Part shown: positions 29,178 to 43,643 of the stretch, in pieces
Layout of the letters: the number at the start of each line of letters is the position of its first letter
Numbering within the stretch: position 1 is the first letter of the stretch
NCBI RefSeq assembly: GCF_041021895.1
Contig: NZ_CP157428.1
Span: forward strand, 1,178,001 to 1,242,000
Origin: Acinetobacter sp. XH1741
Lineage (GTDB): Bacteria > Pseudomonadota > Gammaproteobacteria > Pseudomonadales > Moraxellaceae
Length of the DNA stretch: 64,000 nucleotides
Direction: 5' to 3'
Notes under the pieces: model-generated
Told to the model about the DNA's origin: nothing
Database searches by the model: none
Seen by the model: the letters and a program-made list of their open reading frames with translations, nothing else
Program-made: the position numbers and the translations under genes

Positions 29178-29205
29178 ATGACTTAAAAATATTAATTGGA
29201 AATAT

Positions 29206-29583
29206 TTACCAGAGATCGGCAATTTTTTTCATTAAACGAGCGCGGTATTTTGCAGTTGGATTGTTTTCGTTGCGTTGCTGCTCTTGTTCATAAAAATCTT
29301 GCCAAGCTGTGATCATTTCAAGAGTTGTTCCTTGCTTTTTAATCATGGAAACATCAGCTGGCTGAATATTTTCTAAACGCTGTCTAGCACCTTCTGCACC
29401 TGTTCCCCAGCCAATAATCCGCTGTCCAAAAGCAGGTAAAGGAATGTTTTTTGGAGTAGGTGGAGTAACATCTTGTTTAAGCTGTAAATTTGGAGAAACA
29501 AAATGATTTGTTGTACCGAACTCAGCTGCATAACAGTGAATATTTGCCCCTAAGCAAAAAATGCTAAATAAGTATTTCCACAT
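29206..29583 (-). CDS. Small secreted protein of unknown function
   Basis: The 125-aa protein has a signal peptide of about 19 residues (MWKYLFSIFCLGANIHCYAA, cleavage after CYA). A proline-rich stretch is followed by a conserved-looking core LPAFGQRIIGWGTGAEGARQ, and the C-terminal half is helical and charged. The core resembles small periplasmic proteins found mainly in Acinetobacter and relatives (possibly DUF4951); I cannot name a function. It follows the amidase gene by 14 bases and is probably co-transcribed with it. A Cys at residue 17 within the signal does not fit a lipobox. Confidence 0.7.
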   Translation of the reverse strand: MWKYLFSIFCLGANIHCYAAEFGTTNHFVSPNLQLKQDVTPPTPKNIPLPAFGQRIIGWGTGAEGARQRLENIQPADVSMIKKQGTTLEMITAWQDFYEQEQQRNENNPTAKYRARLMKKIADLW

Positions 29584-29597
29584 GAATAATTAAGCTT

Positions 29598-30422
29598 TTA
29601 ATAGTGAATTAATTTACGATGCGTCATTAAAGGCATTGATGTACGAACAAGTTCTTGAGCGGTTAAATCAAAAGGTACAGTAATTAAACCATTACCTTCA
29701 TATTCAATCATACTTAAAACTTGTCCACGGCTGTCAGTTGCTCCTGCATGCCCCCAAGTTTGACGCTTTTCCCCATGCCAACCTTGTTGCGCTGCGCCTA
29801 AAACATAACATTGACTATCCATTGCACGTGCTTGCAGCAAAAGCTGCCAATGCATTTGACCTGTTGTATAGGTAAATGCTGCTGGTGCAGTCAATAGATG
29901 AGCACCTTGCTGTCTTAAGGTCAAAGCCAACTCAGGAAAACGTAAGTCATAACATACCATTAGGCCAATATTGCCAAAAGGGGTAGAAGTGACTACTACG
30001 TCTGTTCCTGGTTCAAAGAAACGTGATTCCTGATACCCACCGACTGCATCACTTACTTGAACATCAAATAAATGAATTTTGTCATAACGTGCTTCAGTGC
30101 GTTCAGGACTAATGCATAAACTTACTGTGCGAACTCGTCCATCTTGTATGATGGAACCATCTGGACGAAATGGACAAGGTAAGGTCCCAGCAACAATCCA
30201 GATTTGATATTGATGTGCAAGTTTCTCAAGTCTTTGCTGAATCGATTCAAATTGCTCAGCTGTTTCACGCTGTTTACCAGCAGCGAAACATACAAAGTTT
30301 TCTGGAAAAACAATCAAGCTAGCATTCTGAGCCTTGCTTTGCTGAATCAATGTCTCAATGACCTGAAAGTTACTTTCAATGTCATCTTGAGAATTCATTT
30401 GAACAACTGAAACAAGAGTCAT
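29598..30422 (-). CDS. Carbon-nitrogen hydrolase (Nit1/Nit2-like amidase)
   Basis: The protein of about 274 aa has the nitrilase-superfamily triad: Glu in IVFPENFVCFAAG, Lys in ARYDKIHLFDV and Cys in GLMVCYDLRFPELAL. DKIHLFDV and CYDLRFPEL are typical of Nit1-type enzymes, which repair deaminated glutathione or hydrolyse omega-amides of ketoacids. The exact substrate is not proven by sequence. The ATG at 30420-30422 is chosen over an upstream TTG. It follows gigB by 26 bases. Confidence 0.88.
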   Translation of the reverse strand: MTLVSVVQMNSQDDIESNFQVIETLIQQSKAQNASLIVFPENFVCFAAGKQRETAEQFESIQQRLEKLAHQYQIWIVAGTLPCPFRPDGSIIQDGRVRTVSLCISPERTEARYDKIHLFDVQVSDAVGGYQESRFFEPGTDVVVTSTPFGNIGLMVCYDLRFPELALTLRQQGAHLLTAPAAFTYTTGQMHWQLLLQARAMDSQCYVLGAAQQGWHGEKRQTWGHAGATDSRGQVLSMIEYEGNGLITVPFDLTAQELVRTSMPLMTHRKLIHY

Positions 30423-30448
30423 GTACAAATCCAGATTAGCATTAAAAT

Positions 30449-30970
30449 TTAGGCATTTTGCTTATCAGATACTTGTTCGAGCGTGTCTTGTTCTTTCTGC
30501 AATTGCTTAACAAGTGGCTCAAACATATTCTGATTATTTGCATTGAGTTTCATCAGCGTCTTATGCGCGTCCAAAACAGTTCTTAACATCGCATTATGAG
30601 TAATGTGATCGTCATTTAACGTCAAAGTACAAACGTTAGGATCACCACAATAATTCAAGATGACAAAAACCTGCCCTAGCCCCATGCTGTTGGCTAAGGT
30701 TGTGATATCTGGATTGGTAGATAGCATCACAGCTTGAATATGATGAGTCTGTTTGAGTTTTAGACCTAGCTTGGCTAGGATGCCTAATACAGTACTATCA
30801 ATAAATGTTGTTTGGGTTAAATCAACGATCGCACCAACAACATTTTCTTGCTGTTCAATTCTATTTAAAAGTTTGTCTAGACTTATACAAGAATGGGCTC
30901 GCACTTCACCAATAAGTTTGAAAATATGCGTTCCATTTAAGCTTGCATATTCAACATGACCTGTTGACAT
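30449..30970 (-). CDS. gigB: STAS-domain anti-sigma factor antagonist GigB
   Basis: The protein of about 173 aa has an N-terminal STAS domain: GTHIFKLIGEVRAHSC, then AIVDLTQTTFIDSTVLGILAK with the phosphorylatable Ser of the D-S-T/S motif, and SMGLGQVFVILN. The C-terminus is charged and helical. Such proteins bind partner regulators only when dephosphorylated. Immediately upstream is a PP2C-type phosphatase, the arrangement of the GigA/GigB stress pair described in A. baumannii, where GigB also interacts with the nitrogen phosphotransferase protein NPr. The name rests on that match. The ATG at 30968-30970 is chosen because the extension to 31030 is not STAS-like. Confidence 0.82.
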   Translation of the reverse strand: MSTGHVEYASLNGTHIFKLIGEVRAHSCISLDKLLNRIEQQENVVGAIVDLTQTTFIDSTVLGILAKLGLKLKQTHHIQAVMLSTNPDITTLANSMGLGQVFVILNYCGDPNVCTLTLNDDHITHNAMLRTVLDAHKTLMKLNANNQNMFEPLVKQLQKEQDTLEQVSDKQNA

Positions 30971-31072
30971 AAAAATGCCATTTTCAGAGAAGGATAGAAA
31001 AATTATCACATAGTGCCATCTCAGACTCAAGAGTCCTTAAGTCGTATATTATGTAATTAATTGATTCTTAAA

Positions 31073-32041
31073 TTAATTCATTCGACAAAGACTAAAGATG
31101 GCAATGTCATCTGCAACATGATCGGGTGCTTGGAATGATTGATTTTGCAAATGTTGGACTAATTGTTGAAACTGATCATTCAAGCCACCATCAAAAGGTT
31201 CTAGTGCTCCATCTGAGCAAACAATGAAACGTGCATGACGATTTAATGTACACACATGTTCTTCAACTTCTAACTCGTCAGTTAACCCTAAAGGGAAACT
31301 GCTAGTTGTTAAAATTTTGGGTGGTTGATTAGGTTCGAAAATAATCGGAGGAGGGTAGTGACCAGCACTAGACCAACGAAGGTTATGCGTTTCAAGATTT
31401 AAAATACCGACCACAATTGTAATGTGTTTTTCAATATTCTCTTGAACTAACATTCCATTTAACTTTTTAATTAACTGTCGTGGCGTCTTTGAACGGCCAT
31501 GGAATGCAGCCATCCAAGAAGTTAATAAACTGCTTGTTACACCGTGTCCAGACACATCGGCAAGATAGAACAAAACTTCTTTATCATTTAACTTCCAGTA
31601 ATCATACCAGTCTCCTGATAAATACGCGGAAGGCTGAAAAAAAGTCTCAACTTCATAATTTAATAAATCAATCGGGTTAGGTAACAAACGTTTTTGTAAT
31701 TCTGCTGCTGAAGGTAAATCACGGCTATCTTGATTACGTTTATATTGTGCATCAATTCGTGTTAATGCTTTATTTAGATCTTTTGGTAATTGGTTCCATA
31801 CCCAGCCAGCAAGAGCACCTGCTTCCCATGCCTGAGCTAAAGCACTACCTTCATGCTCAAAAGCGATCACAATTGTAGGTAAGCGCCATTTATAAGTCAG
31901 GAAATCTTGAACATCCGCAATTGCAATAATGGTTGGGTCATATAAATCGAGATCATCTATGTGAATGACTTGTAAGTCTGGTAATGCATCCAGAGCTTGC
32001 TCTAACAAAGGGATAGAGCGTGTCGGTTTAATAAAATACAT
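31073..32041 (-). CDS. gigA: RsbU-like PP2C serine phosphatase GigA
   Basis: The 322-aa protein has an N-terminal part of about 110 residues that looks like a degenerate response-regulator receiver domain. A SpoIIE/RsbU-type PP2C phosphatase follows, with metal-binding aspartates in LSGDWYDYW (Asp 144) and LADVSGHGVTSS (Asp 162), then VCSDGALEPF and VADDIAIFSL. It should dephosphorylate GigB, 102 bases downstream. The pair controls stress tolerance and antibiotic resistance in A. baumannii (established for GigA/GigB). The canonical phospho-acceptor site of the receiver is not obvious, so its input may not be phosphorylation. Confidence 0.85.
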   Translation of the reverse strand: MYFIKPTRSIPLLEQALDALPDLQVIHIDDLDLYDPTIIAIADVQDFLTYKWRLPTIVIAFEHEGSALAQAWEAGALAGWVWNQLPKDLNKALTRIDAQYKRNQDSRDLPSAAELQKRLLPNPIDLLNYEVETFFQPSAYLSGDWYDYWKLNDKEVLFYLADVSGHGVTSSLLTSWMAAFHGRSKTPRQLIKKLNGMLVQENIEKHITIVVGILNLETHNLRWSSAGHYPPPIIFEPNQPPKILTTSSFPLGLTDELEVEEHVCTLNRHARFIVCSDGALEPFDGGLNDQFQQLVQHLQNQSFQAPDHVADDIAIFSLCRMN

Positions 32042-32100
32042 AGAAGATATGGCAGTCCTTTTTCAAGATCACATTATCCATCATAGAGGATGTATGACCA

Positions 32101-32152
32101 AAATCAAGGTATTGCCTCTTTATAGAATAGAGCAGGTACAATACCTTGATTT
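32101..32152 (-). terminator. Large hairpin between mlaA and gigA
   Basis: The 14-bp perfect inverted repeat (AAATCAAGGTATTG / CAATACCTTGATTT) has a 24-base loop that can form an inner CTCT/AGAG stem. It lies 10 bases after the mlaA stop. It is most simply a terminator or 3' stabiliser for mlaA, but the T run after it on the minus strand is only three bases. Confidence 0.6.
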
Positions 32153-32161
32153 CTTATTTAA

Positions 32162-33058
32162 TTATTTTTTAGTCTTATTATGACTGTTATCTGGAACATC
32201 TTCAGATTCATCATCAATAAACGAGACATCTGCTGAATCACCTTTTTTCTCAGCAATCTGGAATGCTTTACGTTGCAGATATAGATCTCGAATCATCGCA
32301 TATTGATCACCTTGTATGGTTTGATCCAAGTCTAAATATTGAGCTCGTGTATCAATAGCTTGTAAGACATTGGTTGACCAATAAAGACCATCTTGGTTAT
32401 TCATAATATATTTTTGTGGACGAGCCTGAGAATCTACAGCTAAGCCAAACCCATCACGCAAAGTACTTGGGCCAAAGAAAGGTAGCATTAGGAATGGTCC
32501 AGAAGGAACGCCATAATAACCTAGAGTTACACCAAAACTTTCATCTTCAGGTGGAAGACCTAAACGGCTAGCAGGATCAGCTAAGCCTAAAGTTGTTAAT
32601 GTATTAACAGTAAACCGGCCAAGTGTTTTTGCCGCGCGTCCAGGTCGTCCTTGAATGAGCTGATTCACAGCATTCCAAGGCTCGCCAAGATTTTTGCGGA
32701 ACTGGCGATAAGAGCCACGCACATCTTCTGGCGTTTTTTCATTATATTGAACTGCAACAGGGCGTAAAATATTACGATCTAGCATGTCATTAAAAGAATA
32801 AATCGGACGGTTCAATGACTGTAAAGGATCTTTTACTGTGTCCGGTTGAGCAGCATTTGCATTGATTTTTAAATCTTTAGCTTTTAGACCTTTCAAATCT
32901 TTAATAATTTGTGAATGGGGGCGGCCCTGTTTAGCCTCTGTTGAAGTAACATCCTCCGAACTAGCGGCAGATTCTTCAGTAAGATTTTCTTGAGCGTGTG
33001 CTGAGGTATAAAGACCCACAGTTAATAAGCTCGATAATAGTAAATTAGAATAATTCAT
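32162..33058 (-). CDS. mlaA: MlaA (VacJ) family phospholipid-transport protein without lipobox
   Basis: The 298-aa protein contains the full MlaA domain: DPLQSLNRPIYSFNDMLDR, PEDVRGSYRQFRKNLGEPW, GLPPEDESFGVTLGYYGVP and PSTLRDGFGLAVDS. MlaA sits in the outer membrane with porins and passes mislocalised phospholipids to MlaC for return to the inner membrane. The signal peptide (about 1-22, ending TSAHAQ) has no cysteine, so it is cleaved by signal peptidase I and is not lipidated, unlike E. coli MlaA. There is an acidic tail of about 70 residues before and 30 after the domain. It is monocistronic. Confidence 0.9.
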   Translation of the reverse strand: MNYSNLLLSSLLTVGLYTSAHAQENLTEESAASSEDVTSTEAKQGRPHSQIIKDLKGLKAKDLKINANAAQPDTVKDPLQSLNRPIYSFNDMLDRNILRPVAVQYNEKTPEDVRGSYRQFRKNLGEPWNAVNQLIQGRPGRAAKTLGRFTVNTLTTLGLADPASRLGLPPEDESFGVTLGYYGVPSGPFLMLPFFGPSTLRDGFGLAVDSQARPQKYIMNNQDGLYWSTNVLQAIDTRAQYLDLDQTIQGDQYAMIRDLYLQRKAFQIAEKKGDSADVSFIDDESEDVPDNSHNKTKK

Positions 33059-33226
33059 ATAATTCCTTAACCGCTACTAGGCTCTGTTCAATATGCAGTT
33101 GGATAGAGATATATTTTAATACAGAAGCGACAAGCTATTATCAACGTAAAATTGGTCAAATAATATAGAAATATAACTAAAAAGCCTAAAAAACGCCCAC
33201 TTGATACAAAGGTGGTGAAAAAGGGG

Positions 33227-33254
33227 TTGCAAGTGGAAATTAATGGTCTATAAT
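33227..33254 (+). promoter_or_regulatory. Ribosomal RNA operon promoter
   Basis: TTGCAA (33227-33232) and TATAAT (33249-33254) are separated by 16 bases, about 370 bases before 16S. This is the best sigma-70 promoter in the leader. Confidence 0.75.
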
Positions 33255-33627
33255 GCACATCCATCGGCGGTGATGCAGATAGAAACTTGTTGAAAAACAG
33301 TTACTTGTGATTAAGTTGGTTGCGTTAAGTGATGAATTTGATGATGAGATGGTTTAGAAAATAAGTTTTAAAAAATATCGAAATTACCTGTTGACTTTTA
33401 AGAGATTAAGAGTAATATAGCCGACCTAGCTTGCTGGTGACGAACCAGGAAGAAGATCATTAAGAGAATTGAAGAACAACTTGTGTGGATTTTTACTGAT
33501 TGATTAATCGAAATAATTTTCATTGATTGATTGGTTTAAATTACTCGAAGTTTATTTGAGCGAATTTAAGTCAGTAATTGATGAGCTAGAATTGGCACCT
33601 TGTCTTTAAATAAGGTGCAAAATGATT
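33255..33627 (+). other. rRNA leader with 16S processing arm and boxA-like hairpin
   Basis: No ORF is supportable. The segment 33471-33496 (starting GAAGAACAACTTG) is nearly perfectly complementary to 35184-35210 downstream of 16S, forming the long stem that RNase III cuts to free 16S. Just before 16S is a hairpin GCACCTT / AAGGTGC (33595-33601 and 33612-33618) whose loop, GTCTTTAAAT, resembles the boxA antitermination element. The boxA reading is tentative. Confidence 0.65.
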
Positions 33628-35165
<1,538 letters not shown>

Positions 35166-35224
35166 ACGAAAGATTGACGATTGGTAAGAATCCACAACAA
35201 GTTGTTCTTCATAGATGTATCTGA

Positions 35225-35301
<77 letters not shown>

Positions 35302-35357
35302 TGACTTTGACTGGTTGAAGTTATAGATAAAAAGATACATGACTGATGATGTAAGCT

Positions 35358-35433
35358 GGGGACTTAGCTTAGTTGGTAGAGCGCCTGCTTTGCACGCAGG
35401 AGGTCAGGAGTTCGACTCTCCTAGTCTCCACCA
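35358..35433 (+). tRNA. alaT: tRNA-Ala (TGC anticodon)
   Basis: The 76 bases end in encoded CCA. The acceptor GGGGACT / AGTCTCC contains the G3-U70 pair that identifies tRNA-Ala, and the anticodon loop is TTTGCAC with TGC. It lies 56 bases after tRNA-Ile. Confidence 0.97.
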
Positions 35434-35790
35434 GAACTTAAGAGAAGTTCGGATTACAGAAATTAGTAAATAGAGATTGAGATCTTGGTTTATTAACTTC
35501 TGTGATTTAAGTATCACGGTATTAAGCATGACCTGACGAAGGCATGTTTATTCATTAACAGATTGGCAAAATTGAGTCTGAAATAAATTGTTCACTCAAT
35601 AACAAAGAGAGATGAAGTAATTCTGATCTTGGAGTTAATTGAGAACTAGCAAATTAACTGAATCAAGCGTTTTGGTATATGAATTTAGATTGAAGCTGTA
35701 CAGTGTTTAAGTACACAGACAACAGATAGTAGCGATGAAGAATCGCACGGACAACACTCACTTGTAGGTGTTGACGACTGTTTGGGGTTG
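35434..35790 (+). other. 16S-23S spacer, distal part, with 23S processing arm
   Basis: The 357 bases hold no ORF. The end of the spacer (from 35777) with the first bases of 23S pairs with 38677-38701: ACTG-TTTGGG-GTTGTATAGTCAAG against CTTGACTATACAAC-ACCCAAGCAGT, the RNase III stem for 23S. Small local hairpins such as CACTTGTAGGTG also occur. Confidence 0.75.
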
Positions 35791-38686
<2,896 letters not shown>

Positions 38687-38860
38687 CAACACCCAAGCAG
38701 TTGTATATAAAGCATCAATCGATTCATTATCATACTAAGTAACTTGATTTAGTTATTCCACTAGTTAAAATGAACAAGTTCAGATTCAATCAGCCCATCT
38801 GTAAAGATTTGGAAAACGCATTGGCAGACAATAAGACCAAGGCAAGTATCCATAACAGTT

Positions 38861-38977
38861 GTGCTGGCGACCATAGCAAGAGTGAACCACCTGATCCCTT
38901 CCCGAACTCAGAAGTGAAACCTCTTAGCGCTGATGGTAGTGTGGGGTTACCCATGTGAGAGTAAGTCATCGCCAGCT
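38861..38977 (+). rRNA. rrf: 5S ribosomal RNA
   Basis: The gene of about 117 bases is closed by GCTGGCGA / TCGCCAGC, with the conserved CCGAACTCAGAAGTGAAAC loop. It lies 174 bases after 23S. Confidence 0.95.
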
Positions 38978-38985
38978 CATTATTC

Positions 38986-39024
38986 AAACACCCCAATCTC
39001 AAAAGAGATTGGGGTGTTTTTTTA
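38986..39024 (+). terminator. rRNA operon terminator
   Basis: A perfect 15-bp stem AAACACCCCAATCTC / GAGATTGGGGTGTTT has an AAAA loop followed by a run of T, immediately after 5S. Confidence 0.95.
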
Positions 39025-39246
39025 TGCCTGAAAAACATTAAATTCAATCTAATAAATATCTCATTTCTTATGTTTTAAAAAATACTCTGTTAGATGACAA
39101 TAAAAATAACTCTACTGTTATTTCTTAAAAGAAAAATTACTACTTTTCGCATGAAATGCTGAGTCAATATATAGGATTAATCATTACTATATGCTATAAA
39201 TATTGAATAGGCATGATTTTTGCTTGTTATTTGGAAAGAGAAATAT

Positions 39247-40695
39247 ATGAAATTATCTGTTGGATTGAAAGTTGCGAATTCATTATCGTTAACGCCTCAA
39301 TTGCAGCAGGCAATCCGTTTATTACAACTCTCGAGTTTAGAGTTAGAGCAAGAAATTCAAATTCAATTAGATAGTAATCCATTACTTGAAAAAGTAGAAG
39401 ATGAATCATTATCAGAAAGTTTATCTACCTTAGAAAAACAAGAAACAGATGATCTTACAACCGAATTGAATGCCAACCATTTACCTGATGATTTGCCTGT
39501 TGATACCGAATGGGACGATATTTATACCCATCAATCTACAGCTTTAGCTACACCTGAATTTGAAGAGCGTGAAGATAACCGCCAGGTTCAGATGACGCTC
39601 AAAGAGCATATTTTAGAACAAGTGAACTTACTACATTTTTCAAAAATAGATCAGTTGATTGCTTTTTGTATTGTTGATGCATTAGATGATAAAGGTTTTT
39701 TAGAAGCTGAGTTAGAAGAGATTCTCTTAGCTGTACAGCACTTACTAAATGAAATGGATATTGAAGAAGAGGTTGAAGAGGACGAAATTTTAGTCGTCTT
39801 GAAGTATATTCAACGCCTTGATCCAATTGGTATCGGTGCTCGTAATCTTGCTGAATGTTTAAAAGTTCAGTTAGAGTTTTTACCTCAGGAAACTGAGTAT
39901 TTAAAAGAAGCTAAAAGTTTGCTTCAGTATTATGAGTTACTAATTGCAAATGATCTCAATAAATTATTAAAGCAAACCGGTCTTTCTAGGGAACAGTTAA
40001 AGTTTGCGGTTGATTTATTAAAAACATTGAAGCCTTATCCTGGGATGGATTTTGAAAAGCAAGAATCGGAATATCAGATTCCAGATGTAGTGGTAGCTAA
40101 AAAGGATTTGCATTGGCAAGTCCAGTTAAACCCAGATGTTATACCAAAATTAAGAATCAATTCTTTTTATTCAGGCATGATTCGCAGGGCAGATCAGAGT
40201 GATGATAATTTATATCTGCGTAATCAAATGCTTGAAGCTAAGAATTTTATAAAGAGTATTGATGAAAGGCATAAAACTTTATTGAAAGTTGCTAGTTGTA
40301 TTGTTGAGCATCAAAAAGCATTTCTTGAAATAGGTCCAGAGGCTATGAAACCGCTGGTACTACGGGATGTTGCCGAAGAAGTAGAATTGCATGAATCTAC
40401 GGTTTCTCGAGTGACTACAAATAAGTACATGCTGACCCCACGAGGACTTTTTGAATTGAAATACTTCTTTTCTAGTCATGTAGGCACGACAGCGGGAGGA
40501 GAAGCTTCTTCTACTGCAATTCGAGCAATGATTAAAAAATTAGTTTCTAATGAAAATCCACGTAAGCCGTTGTCTGATAATACAATTGCGGCGTTATTAA
40601 AAGATGAAGGAATAGAAGTGGCGAGAAGGACTGTAGCAAAATATCGAGAATCGTTACATATTCCATCGTCATCCGAAAGAAAAGTCTTGATCTGA
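39247..40695 (+). CDS. rpoN: RNA polymerase sigma-54 factor
   Basis: The 482-aa protein has the glutamine-rich activator-interacting region I (LTPQLQQAIRLLQLSSLELEQEI, about 16-40; shown in part), an acidic region II and the core-binding domain (LQRLDPIGIGARNLAECL-like). The -12 recognition helix-turn-helix is LHESTVSRVTTNKYMLTPRG, and the RpoN box is VARRTVAKYRE near the C-terminus. It directs transcription from -24/-12 promoters with AAA+ activators. The start ATG at 39247 has GGAAAGAG as Shine-Dalgarno, so an upstream TTG is rejected. It precedes hpf by 168 bases, as in many proteobacteria. Confidence 0.96.
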   Translation: MKLSVGLKVANSLSLTPQLQQAIRLLQLSSLELEQEIQIQLDSNPLLEKVEDESLSESLSTLEKQETDDLTTELNANHLPDDLPVDTEWDDIYTHQSTALATPEFEEREDNRQVQMTLKEHILEQVNLLHFSKIDQLIAFCIVDALDDKGFLEAELEEILLAVQHLLNEMDIEEEVEEDEILVVLKYIQRLDPIGIGARNLAECLKVQLEFLPQETEYLKEAKSLLQYYELLIANDLNKLLKQTGLSREQLKFAVDLLKTLKPYPGMDFEKQESEYQIPDVVVAKKDLHWQVQLNPDVIPKLRINSFYSGMIRRADQSDDNLYLRNQMLEAKNFIKSIDERHKTLLKVASCIVEHQKAFLEIGPEAMKPLVLRDVAEEVELHESTVSRVTTNKYMLTPRGLFELKYFFSSHVGTTAGGEASSTAIRAMIKKLVSNENPRKPLSDNTIAALLKDEGIEVARRTVAKYRESLHIPSSSERKVLI

Positions 40696-40863
40696 ATTTT
40701 GAAGTATGACTATTCTAGATATTCATTATGACGGAATAATGAAATTTCATTTTCACCAAGAGGAGTTGCTAAAATGATTTAATTGTCCCAAATCATCTTT
40801 TTAGATTGCATTAAATCGTTTTAGTTCTTCTTTATATAACCCAAAAAGGTGAGGGATAGAATT

Positions 40864-41202
40864 ATGCAAATAACGATTCGTGGACATCATTTAGCAATTA
40901 CACCAGCTATAGAAGAAAATATTAAAGCAAAATTTAATCAGTTAACGAAACATCTGGATCAGGTGAATAGTATGCAGATTAAACTAACGAAAGATCATCA
41001 GATTGATAAGCGTTCACATAAAGGTAGCTCTAATCATGTGGCCGAAGCGATAGTCCGGTTACCAGGAATTGAACTATTTGCTCAAGCAACAGCAGATGAT
41101 ATGTATACTTCAATTAAAAAATTGACTGAAAAATTAAAAAAACAATTATTAAAATATCGGAAAATGCAGTGTGCTTATTCGCAAGTTGCTGTTTCTATTT
41201 AA
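40864..41202 (+). CDS. hpf: Ribosome hibernation promoting factor (short HPF)
   Basis: The 112-aa protein has the HPF/YfiA fold: MQITIRGHHLAITPAIEENIKAK (shown in part as ITIRGHHLAITPAI), VAEAIVRLPG and ADDMYTSIKKLTEKLKKQLLK. It lacks the long C-terminal dimerisation domain, so it is the short form that works with RMF to make 100S ribosomes. The start ATG at 40864 follows GAGGG correctly spaced; the GTG at 40849 is not needed. Downstream of rpoN, as in the E. coli rpoN-hpf region, but without ptsN. Confidence 0.92.
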   Translation: MQITIRGHHLAITPAIEENIKAKFNQLTKHLDQVNSMQIKLTKDHQIDKRSHKGSSNHVAEAIVRLPGIELFAQATADDMYTSIKKLTEKLKKQLLKYRKMQCAYSQVAVSI

Positions 41203-41220
41203 TAAGTTTTTAATAATTGA

Positions 41221-41249
41221 GAGAGGCTTGAAATATAGCCTCTTTTTTA
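41221..41249 (+). terminator. Terminator after hpf
   Basis: The stem AGAGGCT / AGCCTCT (41222-41228 and 41237-41243) is followed by a T run, 19 bases after the hpf stop. Confidence 0.85.
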
Positions 41250-41340
41250 TTGATAAAATATAAACACGTACTGAATTCTTTGAAAAAGTTATAGTAAAAT
41301 ACTTCGTTTTACACCGTAGGTTGTGCCAGAGGTCTTTGCA

Positions 41341-41592
41341 ATGAATAGTGAACAGCTCACTCAAATTTTAAAAGAAGCTTTTCCTGAAGCGGAAGTAGCG
41401 GTGAGCGGACAGGCTGGAAAATTTGACCTCCGTATTGTGGATGATCAATTTGAAGGCAAACGTACTGTTGCTCGCCAGCAGACAGTTTATGCACCATTAA
41501 ATACTTATATTGCAAGTGGCGAAGTTCATGCCGTAACAATTCGTGCGATGACCAAAGATGAATGGCGTAAAGCAAGCCTTTTCGGAGCTTAA
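41341..41592 (+). CDS. ibaG: BolA-family protein IbaG
   Basis: The 83-aa protein of the BolA fold has VSGQAGKFDLRIVDDQFEGKRTVARQQTVYAPL (central part KFDLRIVDDQFEGK) and the C-terminal HAVTIRAMTKDEW. The helix-turn-helix-like loop has no conserved Cys, but H of VHAVTI can co-ordinate an Fe-S cluster with a monothiol glutaredoxin. Located immediately before murA, as ibaG is in E. coli, where it links acid stress and envelope precursors. The ATG at 41341 has AGAGG upstream; the GTG at 41323 is rejected. Confidence 0.9.
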   Translation: MNSEQLTQILKEAFPEAEVAVSGQAGKFDLRIVDDQFEGKRTVARQQTVYAPLNTYIASGEVHAVTIRAMTKDEWRKASLFGA

Positions 41593-43538
<1,946 letters not shown>

Positions 43539-43582
43539 AAGTAATTTCCTATCATGCTTTTGCGATAGTTGTAGATATGATG

Positions 43583-43636
43583 CCCACAAGGCCTTAGAAA
43601 AAGAGTAAACTTGGTTTTTCTTTTTCGCCTTGTGGG
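43583..43636 (+). promoter_or_regulatory. Strong hairpin directly upstream of hisD
   Basis: CCCACAAGGC (43583-43592) pairs perfectly with GCCTTGTGGG (43627-43636). Inside it, GAAAAAG (43597-43603) pairs with CTTTTTC (43620-43626), with a four-base CTTA bulge on the left and a 16-base loop. The right arm ends seven bases before the hisD ATG and includes the only purine-rich candidate Shine-Dalgarno (GTGGG). No T run follows, so it is not an ordinary terminator. Confidence 0.7.
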
Positions 43637-43643
43637 TAAATTG

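Noticed and set aside
39599..39826. Minus-strand ORF within rpoN
   Set aside because: Lies opposite conserved sigma-54 sequence and shows no independent signal.
43611..43643. Extended N-terminus of hisD starting at 43611
   Set aside because: The extra residues come from the hairpin right arm; the family N-terminus begins at ATG 43644.
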